NCBI GenBank assembly: GCA_002709385.1
Contig: PAQS01000019.1
Coordinates: forward strand, 1-64,000
DNA length: 64,000 bases
Source of the DNA: Waddliaceae bacterium
Lineage (GTDB): Bacteria > Chlamydiota > Chlamydiia > Chlamydiales > GCA-2709385
Reading direction: 5' to 3'
A model generated the notes under the pieces. The model made no database searches. It saw only the letters and a list, made by a program, of their open reading frames with translations, and was not told where the DNA came from. A program made the translations under genes and the position numbers. Positions 1 through 8,538 of this stretch are shown piece after piece. Numbering within the stretch: position 1 is the stretch's first letter; the number at the start of each line of letters is the position of its first letter.

Positions 1-59
1 AAGCTTTGCTTTGTTTCTATCATCATACTCATTGACTACATCTCTTCCTGAAAGTTCAT

Positions 60-3000
60 TTATCTTGATTGTTTTATCTTAGCTTGAAGAGACTCTTGTT
101 CCGTCTCCTCACCCATCCAATAATCTTCTTTCATAGCCATACATTCTTGCCATGAACGAAGAGGCAATGCATCAATATCGAGATTTGCCAAGCATGACAA
201 AAATAACTGTGCAATTTGTAGATTTGTAATGAGTGGTATATGGTGATCAATAGATAAACGACGAATACGGAAACCATCTGTTTGCTGAGAAGTATGTATA
301 CGCCTAGGTATATTGATGATTAAATCAACTTCTTTATTAGAAATGGTAGACACAATATTCGGTTCGAAACGTTCACTTGCTTTATAAAGAAAACGTGAAC
401 CAACACCATGACGAGATAGGTATTCATGGGTGCCTTCTGTAGCAAAAATCTCCCAGCCATTTTCTTCCAGACTACGAAGTCCTTCTAGTAGCTTTTGCTT
501 AACAGAACCTCCAATACTTACGAGGAGTCGTTTTCCTTTTACAGACTGTTCTGTAGCAAGCCATGAAGTCATGAATGCTTCAAGATAAGTATCGCTGATA
601 CAGGCCACCTCTCCTGTAGAAGCCATTTCTACATGAGCAACTGGGTTTGCTCCTTTTAAGCGCTGATAAGAAAATTGTGGTGTTTTCATTCCCACATAAC
701 CCAGCTCTAATGTTTCGTAAGGACCATACTGTTGAATCCCCATCAAAACCTTACTGGCAATATGAATAAAATTGTGATTAACCACTTTTGAAACAAAAGG
801 AAAGGAACGTGATGCGCGAACATTACATTCAATTACTTTGATTTCATTATCTTTAGCCAAAAACTGAATGTTAAATGGTCCAGTAATATTGAGTGCTCGA
901 ACAATTTGCCGAGTAATTTTTTTTGTCTTTCGAATGGTCTCAAGATACAAGCGCTGTGGTGGAAGTACAATCGTTGCATCTCCAGAGTGTACTCCTGCAT
1001 TTTCCACGTGTTCTGAAATAGCTTCAATAACTACACGTCCTTTATCAGCAACACCATCAATTTCTAATTCTTTTGCGTTACTGATGAAACGAGTCATTAC
1101 AACAGGTTGATCAGGTGAAACAACTGTAGCCTCTTTTAAGTATTTACTTAACTCATCTTGGGTCCAAACAACATTCATTGCCGCACCAGACAAGACATAA
1201 GAAGGTCGAACCAAAATAGGATAGCCTACAGAACGTGCAAACTCTTTAGCTTTTTCGATGGTACTTACTTCTTCCCAAGCTGGCTGATCGATTCCTAAAT
1301 CATTCAATAAACTACTAAAACGTCTTCTATTTTCTGCACGATCAATATCTTCAGGAGATGTCCCCATGATATGATAAGAAGCTTTATGTAAAGGTAGGGC
1401 TAAATTATTTGCTATTTGTCCTCCTACCGAAACGACAATACCCTTTGCTGATTCGAAATCCGCAATGTCTCGCACACGCTCTAAACTAAGTTCTTCAAAG
1501 TAGAGGCGATCAGATTCATCAAAATCTGTAGAAACGGTTTCTGGATTTGAATTAATGATGATCGCTTGCTCCCCTTCTGAACGAAGGGTTTTTGCTGTAT
1601 TTACAGCACACCAATCAAATTCTACAGAAGAACCAATACAGTAAGGCCCTGAACCTAAGACTATAATCGGTTCTTGTTCTGTTGCTTTTAGATCAGATTC
1701 TGAGCCATGATAGGTCAAATATAAGTAGTTTGTTTCTGCTTCAAATTCACCAGCTAGAGTATCAATCTGCTTAACAAAAGGAGTTATTTTATTATTGATT
1801 CGAATAGTACGAATCTCTTCTTCTCCAACATGTTTTCTAATGGCAATACACTTATCTGAAAAACCTGCTTTTTTAGCGATTCGGAGACGCTCGAGATCTA
1901 CAGAAGGACTACGAAGTTCTTGATCAATATTTACAATATGCTTCAAGTGATGCAAAAACCATGGATTGATTCCCGACCACTGATGAATTTGCTCAAGAGT
2001 AATTCCATGTTTAAGAGCATCACAAATCGCAAAAATCCGTCGATCTGTCGCTTTTCTTATTTCTTTTTCTGGAGAAGGAATATCAAAAGGATGTTCTGTG
2101 AGCCCTTCAGCACCAATATTTAGCATACGAAGTGCTTTTTGAAGTGCTTCAGGGAATGATCGACCGATTGCCATGACCTCGCCGACACTTTTCATTTCTG
2201 AACCAAGGCTTCGATCGGCAAATCGTAATTTATGAATATCCCATCTCGGAATTTTAACAACTAAGTAGTCAAGAGCAGGTTCAAAAAATGCACTTGTTTT
2301 CTGAGTAACTGCATTTTTGATTTCATGGAGAGGTATGCCAAGAGAAAGCAAAGTTGCTACATAGGCTAAAGGATATCCCGTTGCTTTAGATGCTAATGCA
2401 GAGGAGCGAGATAAACGTGCATTCATTTCAATAACACGATAATCTCCGGTATCGGGATTAAGAGCATATTGAATATTGCACTCTCCTATAATTCCCATGT
2501 GCCGAGCTGTTTTCAGAGCAACTTCTCGAAGCATGTGGTATTCTTGATTATTGAGTGTTTGAGAAGGCGCTACAACGATACTTTCACCTGTATGGATACC
2601 CATGGGGTCCATATTTTCCATATTACAAACAGTGACTGCGTTGTCGTGACAATCACGAACAATCTCGTACTCAATCTCTTTCCAGCCCATCAAGTATTCT
2701 TCGATTAATACTTGAGGAACAGCGTGAAGAGCTTCGGTGACTCGTAGCGTTAATTCTTTTTCGTTTTGAATCAGTCCAGACCCAAGTCCTCCCAGACTAA
2801 ATCCACAACGCATCATAATAGGATAACCGATAGCTTCAGCAGCTTCTTTAGCTTCTTCTAAAGTATTAGCTACTCTGCTGACTGCTGTTTTAACGGAAAT
2901 TTCTTGAAGGGCTTCTTTGAATAATTCTCTATCTTCAGTAAGACGAATACTGGAAACAGGAGTACCTAGTATCTCTACTCCAAATTCTTCGAAGACTTTT

Positions 3001-3311
3001 TGACTTTCAAGTTCGAGACCGAGATTTAAAGCTGTTTGTCCTCCAAATCCCAATAAAATTCCATCAGGGCGCTCTTTAGCAATGATTCGCTTTACCGTAG
3101 ATACATTGAGTGGCTGTAAATAAACACGGTCAGCCATCCCTTCATCCGTTTGCACTGTTGCGATATTCGGATTCACGAGGACACAGAAAATTCCTTGTGA
3201 CTTCAGAGCTTTAATACATTGAGAGCCTGAATAATCGAATTCTCCAGCCTGACCGATACGTAGTCCACCCGACCCTAATATTAGTACTTTTTTACCTGAA
3301 AATTGACTCAT
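60..3311 (-). CDS. carB: carbamoyl-phosphate synthase large subunit
   Basis: CarB makes carbamoyl phosphate from bicarbonate, ammonia delivered by CarA, and two ATP, feeding pyrimidine and arginine synthesis in the cytosol. The 1083 residues are close to the usual ~1070. Two homologous ATP-grasp halves are visible: the first opens with GSGGLRIGQAGEFDYSG, the second (around residue 550) with LGSGPYCIGSSVEFDW, and a C-terminal MGS-like allosteric region follows from about residue 930. The start codon overlaps the carA stop by four bases (ATGA), so the two are translationally coupled and lie in one operon. Chlamydiaceae lack carAB, so its presence indicates de novo pyrimidine (or arginine) capacity; no other pyr gene lies in the window. 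The identification is secure; which pathway it mainly serves is inference. Confidence 0.97.
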   Translation of the reverse strand: MSQFSGKKVLILGSGGLRIGQAGEFDYSGSQCIKALKSQGIFCVLVNPNIATVQTDEGMADRVYLQPLNVSTVKRIIAKERPDGILLGFGGQTALNLGLELESQKVFEEFGVEILGTPVSSIRLTEDRELFKEALQEISVKTAVSRVANTLEEAKEAAEAIGYPIMMRCGFSLGGLGSGLIQNEKELTLRVTEALHAVPQVLIEEYLMGWKEIEYEIVRDCHDNAVTVCNMENMDPMGIHTGESIVVAPSQTLNNQEYHMLREVALKTARHMGIIGECNIQYALNPDTGDYRVIEMNARLSRSSALASKATGYPLAYVATLLSLGIPLHEIKNAVTQKTSAFFEPALDYLVVKIPRWDIHKLRFADRSLGSEMKSVGEVMAIGRSFPEALQKALRMLNIGAEGLTEHPFDIPSPEKEIRKATDRRIFAICDALKHGITLEQIHQWSGINPWFLHHLKHIVNIDQELRSPSVDLERLRIAKKAGFSDKCIAIRKHVGEEEIRTIRINNKITPFVKQIDTLAGEFEAETNYLYLTYHGSESDLKATEQEPIIVLGSGPYCIGSSVEFDWCAVNTAKTLRSEGEQAIIINSNPETVSTDFDESDRLYFEELSLERVRDIADFESAKGIVVSVGGQIANNLALPLHKASYHIMGTSPEDIDRAENRRRFSSLLNDLGIDQPAWEEVSTIEKAKEFARSVGYPILVRPSYVLSGAAMNVVWTQDELSKYLKEATVVSPDQPVVMTRFISNAKELEIDGVADKGRVVIEAISEHVENAGVHSGDATIVLPPQRLYLETIRKTKKITRQIVRALNITGPFNIQFLAKDNEIKVIECNVRASRSFPFVSKVVNHNFIHIASKVLMGIQQYGPYETLELGYVGMKTPQFSYQRLKGANPVAHVEMASTGEVACISDTYLEAFMTSWLATEQSVKGKRLLVSIGGSVKQKLLEGLRSLEENGWEIFATEGTHEYLSRHGVGSRFLYKASERFEPNIVSTISNKEVDLIINIPRRIHTSQQTDGFRIRRLSIDHHIPLITNLQIAQLFLSCLANLDIDALPLRSWQECMAMKEDYWMGEETEQESLQAKIKQSR

Positions 3312-4369
3312 GCTACTTGTTCCTTCACGCTCTTATAGAATTGCTCAAAAATCCAAAATGTATCAGTAGGTCCTGGACAAGCCTCAGGATGAAACTGAAC
3401 AGCTCCAAAGGGAAGAAATTTATGAGAAATTCCTTCAATAGATTGGTCATTAAGGTTCCGGTAGCTCACTTCCCACTCTTCCGGTAAACTATTTTCCTCA
3501 ATGGCATATCCATGGTTTTGACTTGTGATAAAGCACTTTCCTGTAGGGATATGCATACAAGGTTGATTGTGACCTCTATGACCAAAAGGAAGTTTGTACG
3601 TTTTAGCTCCAGCTGCCAAAGCCATTAGCTGTGTTCCTAAGCAAATACCAAATATCGGCTTCCGGAACTTCATTGCTTTTTGAAGAACTGTAATTGTTTC
3701 ACTGGCTCTAGTAGGATCACCAGGACCATTTGAATAAAAAACTCCATCAAAGTCCTCACCTGTATAGTCGTAATCATGAGGTACTCGTTTGATACGAAGA
3801 GGCCACTTTTGTAATTGTCGTAGAATATTTTCCTTCATCCCACAGTCGACAAGCACAACCGTCTTCTCTTCTGTTTCGTTATATATGGATATTTCTTCTG
3901 TTGATACTGAAGCGACAATATTTTTTTCATGAGGATTAGGGAACTTTTTAGGTAAACCCTCGCCACAGCAAATTGCTCCGGGAACAGTTCCACGACTCCT
4001 TAAATAACGAGTTAAAGCACGAGTATCAATACCTGTTATAAGAGGGACATTTTGCTCTTCTAGAAACTCGATAAAAGAACGTGTCCCTTCATGATGCGAC
4101 CAATTCTCACATAATTCATCAATAACAACTCCAAATGCATGCGCCTTACTAGACTCCCAATGCTCTTTATCGGGAACACCATAGTTACCGATAAGAGGAT
4201 AGGTAAACGTTAGGATCTCACCAGTATAGGAAGGGTCTGTAATTGACTCACAGTAGCCTGTCATTCCTGTTGAAAAAACAAGTTCTCCAAAATAATGACC
4301 ATCTTGCCATGACGGCGATAAACCATGAAAAATTGTTCCATCTTGAAGCACAAGTCGCGCTGATTGCAT
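3308..4369 (-). CDS. carA: carbamoyl-phosphate synthase small (glutaminase) subunit
   Basis: CarA is the glutamine amidotransferase subunit that hydrolyses glutamine and channels ammonia to CarB. The class I GATase signature FGICLGTQLMALAAG carries the nucleophilic Cys, and the FHPE motif near the C-terminus supplies His and Glu of the triad. The N-terminal small-subunit domain (LVLQDGTIFHG...) is intact; 353 residues from the start chosen. I use the ATG at 4369 because GAGGG lies nine bases upstream. An in-frame ATG at 4396 sits inside the 3' arm of a terminator hairpin and is unlikely to be used. The gene heads the carAB operon, behind a leader peptide and hairpin that suggest attenuation. 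Confidence 0.96.
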   Translation of the reverse strand: MQSARLVLQDGTIFHGLSPSWQDGHYFGELVFSTGMTGYCESITDPSYTGEILTFTYPLIGNYGVPDKEHWESSKAHAFGVVIDELCENWSHHEGTRSFIEFLEEQNVPLITGIDTRALTRYLRSRGTVPGAICCGEGLPKKFPNPHEKNIVASVSTEEISIYNETEEKTVVLVDCGMKENILRQLQKWPLRIKRVPHDYDYTGEDFDGVFYSNGPGDPTRASETITVLQKAMKFRKPIFGICLGTQLMALAAGAKTYKLPFGHRGHNQPCMHIPTGKCFITSQNHGYAIEENSLPEEWEVSYRNLNDQSIEGISHKFLPFGAVQFHPEACPGPTDTFWIFEQFYKSVKEQVA

Positions 4370-4383
4370 GCTTTTTCCCTCAT

Positions 4384-4413
4384 AAAAAAAAACCATCCTT
4401 ATTTAAAGGATGG
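4384..4413 (-). terminator. attenuator-type terminator in the carAB leader
   Basis: On the minus strand CCATCCTT (4413-4406) pairs perfectly with AAGGATGG (4400-4393) around a five-base loop and is followed at once by nine T residues (4392-4384). This is a textbook intrinsic terminator, yet it lies between the probable promoter and the carA start, about 15 bases before the ATG. A terminator there would stop transcription before carAB unless overridden, hence an attenuator. The function is inferred; the structure is seen directly. Confidence 0.8.
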
Positions 4414-4420
4414 CTTAACT

Positions 4421-4486
4421 CTAGCAAACAAAGTATGATACCGTTTTACTAACAATATTATTCTGCGGTGAACACACCTGTTTCAT
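4421..4486 (-). CDS. putative carAB leader peptide (21 aa)
   Basis: A short reading frame with a clear ribosome site (AGAGG, five bases before ATG) encodes MKQVCSPQNNIVSKTVSYFVC and stops seven bases before the leader terminator. This arrangement (promoter, leader peptide ending just ahead of a hairpin with a T-run, then the structural genes) parallels the pyrBI leader of Escherichia coli, where coupling of the ribosome to RNA polymerase under low UTP prevents termination. The last codons are pyrimidine-rich (TAC TTT GTT TGC), as a UTP- or CTP-sensitive pause would need. No run of regulatory arginine codons is present, so pyrimidine sensing fits better than arginine sensing. Role is inference. 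Confidence 0.6.
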   Translation of the reverse strand: MKQVCSPQNNIVSKTVSYFVC

Positions 4487-4542
4487 CTTGCCTCTATTTG
4501 ATTCTTTCTAAAAATAACCTGCTGAGAAAGTACCAAAGCCAC

Positions 4543-4571
4543 TTATTAATCGCAAGACAGCAAAGTCGCAA
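4543..4571 (-). promoter_or_regulatory. probable carAB promoter
   Basis: On the minus strand TTGCGA (4571-4566) and TAATAA (4548-4543) are separated by 17 bases, a plausible sigma-70-type (chlamydial sigma-66) promoter. It is placed about 57 bases upstream of the leader-peptide ATG and reads toward the attenuator. Confidence 0.45.
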
Positions 4572-4674
4572 AAACCTTGCTCACAAAATGAAGTCATCCT
4601 AAAGTACAACTAGTTACCCAATAGATAAATATTTGTTATTTAAAGCCTATTCTAAAAATTGGAAAATATTTCAT

Positions 4675-5430
4675 ATGAGAAAAACAGTTGTCACTCTTTT
4701 AGTACTAACTATCTCACTACTGGTTACCTATGGTTGTTCTTGGCCTTTTCAATATGATAGTTTACGTGTAGGCCGAGACCCTACTTGGTATCCATTAGAG
4801 TTGCATGGCCGTGAACGCAACATCCTTGCTTTCTCTGATGAACTTTTCCAGAGCATTGCAAATGATTTGGGCTTAAGTGTTGAGTTTATAGATACAAATT
4901 GGAGTTCGAGTGTTGAAGGCTTACACCAAGGAAAATTTGATGCGCTACTTACTCCATTAATGCCTAACCCTAGAAATTCTACTGTCTATGAGTTTTCTGA
5001 ACTCTATTTTCATACAGGACCTGTATTGATTGTATTGGAAGAATCCCCCATAGGAAGCTTAGATGATTTATTTGATCAAGAGCTCAGCGTGCAACGTGGA
5101 GTAAGCTTTTCCGCTACCGTACAGCTTTTCCCATCATTAAACATCACTCCCTATGAAAATTACATTGTTGCCATTGAAGAACTCATTGCAGGGAAAAGTG
5201 AAGGGGTTGTTCTAGAATCAGTTCAAGCTCATGCAATCACTCAAGGTCTCTATAAAAACCGTGTTCGAATGATTCCTCCACCCCTTACTAAAGAAGGGTT
5301 ACGTCTCGTTGAATTAAAAAATGGTAAACATGGCTTGGTAGAGCTATTCAATCACCGACTAAAAGAATTGAAAAGCTCTGGTAAGTTAAATGAACTTGCT
5401 AAGAAATGGAATTTAGGAACACAAAGTTGA
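4675..5430 (+). CDS. amino-acid ABC transporter substrate-binding lipoprotein (family 3)
   Basis: A periplasmic solute-binding protein for polar amino acids, like chlamydial ArtJ. From the ATG at 4675 it has a hydrophobic signal ending in a lipobox (LLVTYGC), so it should be lipid-anchored. The body has family 3 features: an early LRVGRDPTWYP strand, GKFDALLTPL, SVQRGVSFSATVQ in the second lobe, and a closing LNELAKKWNLG helix. An upstream in-frame start at 4633 would put charged residues before the signal and is less likely. No permease or ATPase for this system is adjacent, so it probably serves a transporter encoded elsewhere. It is divergent from carAB; an arginine ligand would be attractive but is unproven. 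Confidence 0.8.
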   Translation: MRKTVVTLLVLTISLLVTYGCSWPFQYDSLRVGRDPTWYPLELHGRERNILAFSDELFQSIANDLGLSVEFIDTNWSSSVEGLHQGKFDALLTPLMPNPRNSTVYEFSELYFHTGPVLIVLEESPIGSLDDLFDQELSVQRGVSFSATVQLFPSLNITPYENYIVAIEELIAGKSEGVVLESVQAHAITQGLYKNRVRMIPPPLTKEGLRLVELKNGKHGLVELFNHRLKELKSSGKLNELAKKWNLGTQS

Positions 5431-5450
5431 TAGTTTGTGTTCCTATTTCT
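5414..5450 (+). terminator. intrinsic terminator after the binding lipoprotein
   Basis: TAGGAACACAAA (5414-5425) pairs without mismatch with TTTGTGTTCCTA (5434-5445), an 8-base loop between, followed by TTTCT. The stem overlaps the stop codon region. It separates this gene from the convergent gene on the minus strand and may work in both directions. Confidence 0.7.
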
Positions 5451-5458
5451 AGAAAAAA

Positions 5459-5932
5459 TCAATGATTTAAATGCTCTAATTTCTCTTGCAATAGTTTAAA
5501 AAAAGGAGCTTCTAGAAAAGTAATCGCTACAATGTCTGGATCAAGAGCTTTCTTATCTTGTTGATACATTCGAACAATATTAGATATTTTTTCCATTGTT
5601 ACAGTAAGAGAACTTTCTACAATAGATTCTTCAATATCTAAAATTTCCGCAATTTCTTTAACTTCTTCTTTTTTTAAGTAAATATCTGTAATTAAATGCT
5701 GAAAACGTTGTTTTTCATCTTCTAATAGCTTGTCTTCCGGATAACTATCTTGATATGCTGTTACGAGCAAATCAATCGCATTAAAGATTATGGTCATTTT
5801 CTCAATAAGTACATCAAGTACATGAGATGGTTTAGAAGACCCTACAGATGAAGACTGTGGAATGTTCTCTATGAGAGCTTTAGGGGGATGATTGAGAAGA
5901 ATATTTGTTAAGTTATCTTGGGACTGTTCCAT
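5459..5932 (-). CDS. hypothetical protein, 157 aa, soluble helical
   Basis: I do not recognise this protein. It has no signal peptide or membrane segment. The first ~35 residues are polar and Ser/Pro-rich, and the rest is predicted mostly helical and acidic, with several short repeats of charged and aliphatic residues (LITDIYLKKEEVKEIAEIL). It stands alone, convergent with the lipoprotein upstream and divergent from the repeat protein at 6039. A lineage-specific protein, possibly a chaperone or effector-like factor, is only a guess. Confidence 0.6.
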   Translation of the reverse strand: MEQSQDNLTNILLNHPPKALIENIPQSSSVGSSKPSHVLDVLIEKMTIIFNAIDLLVTAYQDSYPEDKLLEDEKQRFQHLITDIYLKKEEVKEIAEILDIEESIVESSLTVTMEKISNIVRMYQQDKKALDPDIVAITFLEAPFFKLLQEKLEHLNH

Positions 5933-6038
5933 TTATTTGCCTCTTGTATAGAGCGCAGACGATACTTAGAGAAGAGATTTAGCACAAGTTCATTTCTTTT
6001 CTCTTTTTACATTCATTAAAAAAAATATGGAAAGATAG

Positions 6039-6611
6039 ATGAATACAGAAAGAACTAATTCAGTAAAAAATAATTCAATCAACGACCCTGCATATTGTTA
6101 CAATAGACTTTTTGAATCCATTAAATTTTCTCCTATCCCAACTATCGAAACTATAAATATTGAAAAAAACACAAACAATAAAATTTGTTTTATTGTTACT
6201 CTCTACGAGTTTACTCTCGAGGATACACTGTCTAATTATTACATAAATTTAGAAATAGACCTTATTGATAGAGAAATCACCGACCATACATTCAATACTT
6301 GCAACAATAAAAATATTTTTCCTTCAAGTAAGAAAATTCACCAAGCATTGAAATGTTGGTTTTACAATAGAATTCAGTTTCATCGTGCCTCTATTCAGGA
6401 TACCTTGAACGAAACAGCTAGATATATAAAAGAACTTCAAGAAGATCTTGAAAGATATAGAGAAACACCTTCTTCTATTGATCGCGATAATTATGATCTT
6501 GCGTTTTTTGAATGTAAAGAATTTCAAGAAGACCTTGAAAGATATAAAGAAACACCTTCTTCTATTGGTCCCGATGATTATGATCTTGCGTTTTTTGAAT
6601 GTGAAGAATAG
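6039..6611 (+). CDS. hypothetical protein with a duplicated 29-residue C-terminal unit
   Basis: No family recognised. The N-terminal ~130 residues mix short strands (KICFIVTLYEFTLED) and helix. The C-terminus consists of two near-identical 29-residue units (each with a QEDLERY core, ETPSSI and YDLAFFEC) and ends with Glu-Glu. It has no signal peptide and is very AT-rich. A GGAAAG stretch lies seven bases before the ATG. The gene is isolated, bounded by a perfect 16-bp terminator hairpin. The recent duplication and low complexity are typical of fast-evolving host-interaction proteins, but nothing here proves that. Confidence 0.6.
   Translation: MNTERTNSVKNNSINDPAYCYNRLFESIKFSPIPTIETINIEKNTNNKICFIVTLYEFTLEDTLSNYYINLEIDLIDREITDHTFNTCNNKNIFPSSKKIHQALKCWFYNRIQFHRASIQDTLNETARYIKELQEDLERYRETPSSIDRDNYDLAFFECKEFQEDLERYKETPSSIGPDDYDLAFFECEE
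6429..6602 (+). repeat. in-frame tandem duplication, 2 x 87 bp
   Basis: Two consecutive 87-bp units (6429-6515 and 6516-6602) encode nearly the same 29 residues. Most differences are single bases (for example cttcaa/tttcaa and gatcgc/ggtccc), so the duplication looks recent. Confidence 0.9.
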
Positions 6612-6613
6612 AG

Positions 6614-6659
6614 AAATCGATCTCTCTTTAGTATAGATAAAAAGAGAGATCGATTTTTT
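6614..6659 (+). terminator. 16-bp perfect hairpin, bidirectional terminator
   Basis: AAATCGATCTCTCTTT (6614-6629) and AAAGAGAGATCGATTT (6641-6656) form an uninterrupted 16-bp stem with an 11-base loop, ending in TTTTTT (6654-6659). On the opposite strand the stem ends in TTT and overlaps the stop codon of the convergent lipoprotein gene, so it can serve both. Confidence 0.85.
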
Positions 6660-7233
6660 ACCTATGAATACTATGCAAGTATTCCTGAAACGCATCCGTT
6701 TGAGCTTCGACAGAACGGTAATCTCCTGTCATTTTGAAAAACCAGATTCCATGTTTATAAGGAACAAGTACAGCAACAATACGATCTCCACTGAACTCTC
6801 CTGTTGCAAAATCTACTAATTGCCCTTCTCCTAGTTCTGTTCTCACATTAACTACAGCTTCAGAAAAATCATTTGCTGACCAAGGTGATAAATTAATTTG
6901 CTGACGCCAACGGTTTACATTTGCAAGATCACCTCCTACATTTCCTTCTAAGAAAATCGCAGAGATATCAACTCCCCCTCTAGCAGAAAAGCTTCCTTTT
7001 CGCATGCCTCCTGCAGGTTTTTCTTCCCAAGAAGATGGTATCTGCCATGAAATACCTGCAGAAGCCACTCTAGGTATAGGTAAATTTTCTTGCTCGTGTT
7101 CGCCTGAAGCCAGATCTGGCGAATTCAGCTCTTTTCCCTTTGCAAGACGATAAACTTTGATTTCTTTTTCTGAGCTACATCCAAAAAGAAAAAAACTCAT
7201 TAAAAATAATCCGAGAGATAACCAATTTCTCAC
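6658..7233 (-). CDS. hypothetical lipoprotein, ~191 aa
   Basis: The likely start is GTG at 7233, preceded by TGGAG six bases upstream. It gives a short basic N-terminus, a hydrophobic signal and a lipobox FLFGC. A longer version starting with ATG at 7302 would bury the signal behind ~23 charged residues. The mature part is a soluble domain with ISWQIPSSWEEKPAGGMRKGSF and a closing helix resembling PsbP/DcrB-type folds, a family often seen near planctomycete and chlamydial respiratory genes; this is weak. It is divergent from the cytochrome c assembly genes, so a link to the cell envelope or respiration is possible. Confidence 0.65.
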   Translation of the reverse strand: MRNWLSLGLFLMSFFLFGCSSEKEIKVYRLAKGKELNSPDLASGEHEQENLPIPRVASAGISWQIPSSWEEKPAGGMRKGSFSARGGVDISAIFLEGNVGGDLANVNRWRQQINLSPWSANDFSEAVVNVRTELGEGQLVDFATGEFSGDRIVAVLVPYKHGIWFFKMTGDYRSVEAQTDAFQEYLHSIHR

Positions 7234-7346
7234 TGTATTCTCCACTCTATTTTTTGCTTTTGATTCATCATACGACTTTTCTTCTAGCTCTCCCAGAAAC
7301 AATCTACTTATCCTCTATGTCTTCAAGTTGCTAAGATGCAGATGGG

Positions 7347-8534
7347 ATGTTTCAGCTAAGAAGGAAAATGAATAATAGACCGCAACTAAAACAATTCAAA
7401 ATCATTCAAGCATTAGCGTCACTACGTATTACCATTGCTTGCTTGTTCTGTACCATTGTTCTTGTTCTCATTGGAACGTTAGAACAAACTGATAGCGGTG
7501 TGTTCGCTGTTCAAGAGCGCTACTTTCGTTGCTGGTTTGTTTACTGGCCAATAGAAAGTCTCGATCTCAACCTCGCAATTTTCCCTGGAGCCTACTCTCT
7601 ATCAGTAATTTTCCTGATCAATCTTTCCGCAGCTACTATTTCACGCTTTCGATTCAATAGAAAAGGTGCTGGTATTCTTTTGATTCATTTCAGTTTGGCT
7701 TTTCTACTTTTGGGCGAATTAGTTACAGGATTATTTTCTGTAGAAAGTCAAATTACTCTCGAATTGGGAGAAGTGACCAATTATTCACAAAGCCCTCATG
7801 CAAAAGAACTGATTCTTGTGGATACAACAGACCCTGAATATGATCAAATTGTGAGTATTCCTGAAAAACTTTTAAGAAGCGGAAAAAGATACAAAATTCC
7901 TCATAGTCCTTTTACACTACAAGTACGTCATGTATTTCCTAATGCTGAGCTTTCATATAGAAGTGAACATGATGTTGGATTTACTCCATTAGCAAATCGA
8001 GGAATTGGTGGTGAAATTGTTGTTCGTCCTGTAGCTCCTAGTCAACAAGATCATATTGTAGACTTTTTAACCGTATCCATTGCACTCATCGATGAACAAG
8101 GAAGGTCTCTTGGTACGTGGCTTTTGTCTAACGGACTTTCTGCTTCTCAGGTATTTTCTTTTAGCGGACATCATTATGAATTACAAATTCGCCGTGCAAG
8201 ACACTACGAAGAGCATAGTATTCAATTAAGTGAATTTATACATGAAATACACGCAGGAACAAATGTTCCAAAAAGCTTCTGCAGTAAGATCAATCTTTTC
8301 AATGAGAAACAAGAATTTGATCGTGAAATCTCGATTTCGATGAATCAACCTCTACATTATAAGGGAAAAACATACTACCAAGCTAGTTATGGAGAAGGAG
8401 GAAATGTTTCTGTGTTACAAGTTGTTGAAAATCCGGGAAAATGGGTGCCGTATATTTCTTCTTCTCTTGTGGCTATAGGCTTACTTATGCAATTTTTCTC
8501 TAGTCTATCCCAATTTCGAAAGAAAAAAGGATAA
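7347..8534 (+). CDS. resB: ResB-like cytochrome c biogenesis protein
   Basis: ResB works with CcsA in system II cytochrome c maturation, keeping heme and apocytochrome cysteines reduced and passing heme across the membrane. This protein has the ResB plan: helices near residues 25-45, 75-95 and 105-130, a long periplasmic domain, and a final helix (~368-388) with a basic tail. It is followed after four bases by ccsA. The start is uncertain: ATG 7347 lacks a clear ribosome site, and ATG 7368 has AAGGA only two bases away. The periplasmic part is divergent, typical of ResB; the identification rests on topology and on the ccsA partner. Confidence 0.8.
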   Translation: MFQLRRKMNNRPQLKQFKIIQALASLRITIACLFCTIVLVLIGTLEQTDSGVFAVQERYFRCWFVYWPIESLDLNLAIFPGAYSLSVIFLINLSAATISRFRFNRKGAGILLIHFSLAFLLLGELVTGLFSVESQITLELGEVTNYSQSPHAKELILVDTTDPEYDQIVSIPEKLLRSGKRYKIPHSPFTLQVRHVFPNAELSYRSEHDVGFTPLANRGIGGEIVVRPVAPSQQDHIVDFLTVSIALIDEQGRSLGTWLLSNGLSASQVFSFSGHHYELQIRRARHYEEHSIQLSEFIHEIHAGTNVPKSFCSKINLFNEKQEFDREISISMNQPLHYKGKTYYQASYGEGGNVSVLQVVENPGKWVPYISSSLVAIGLLMQFFSSLSQFRKKKG

Positions 8535-8538
8535 AGCC

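Noticed and set aside
1-32. Short open frame on the minus strand (ATG at 32) running off the left edge after carB
   Set aside because: Only ten codons are visible, with a distant ribosome site; too little to call a gene.
4370-4396. Longer carA frame starting at ATG 4396
   Set aside because: This ATG lies in the 3' arm of the leader terminator and just before its T-run; the ATG at 4369 has a proper GAGGG and matches the family N-terminus.
6324-6695. Overlapping 123-aa minus-strand frame across the repeat gene
   Set aside because: It is antisense to the repeated units and to the terminator; its Lys/Arg/Phe-rich composition is what reverse reading of that repeat yields.
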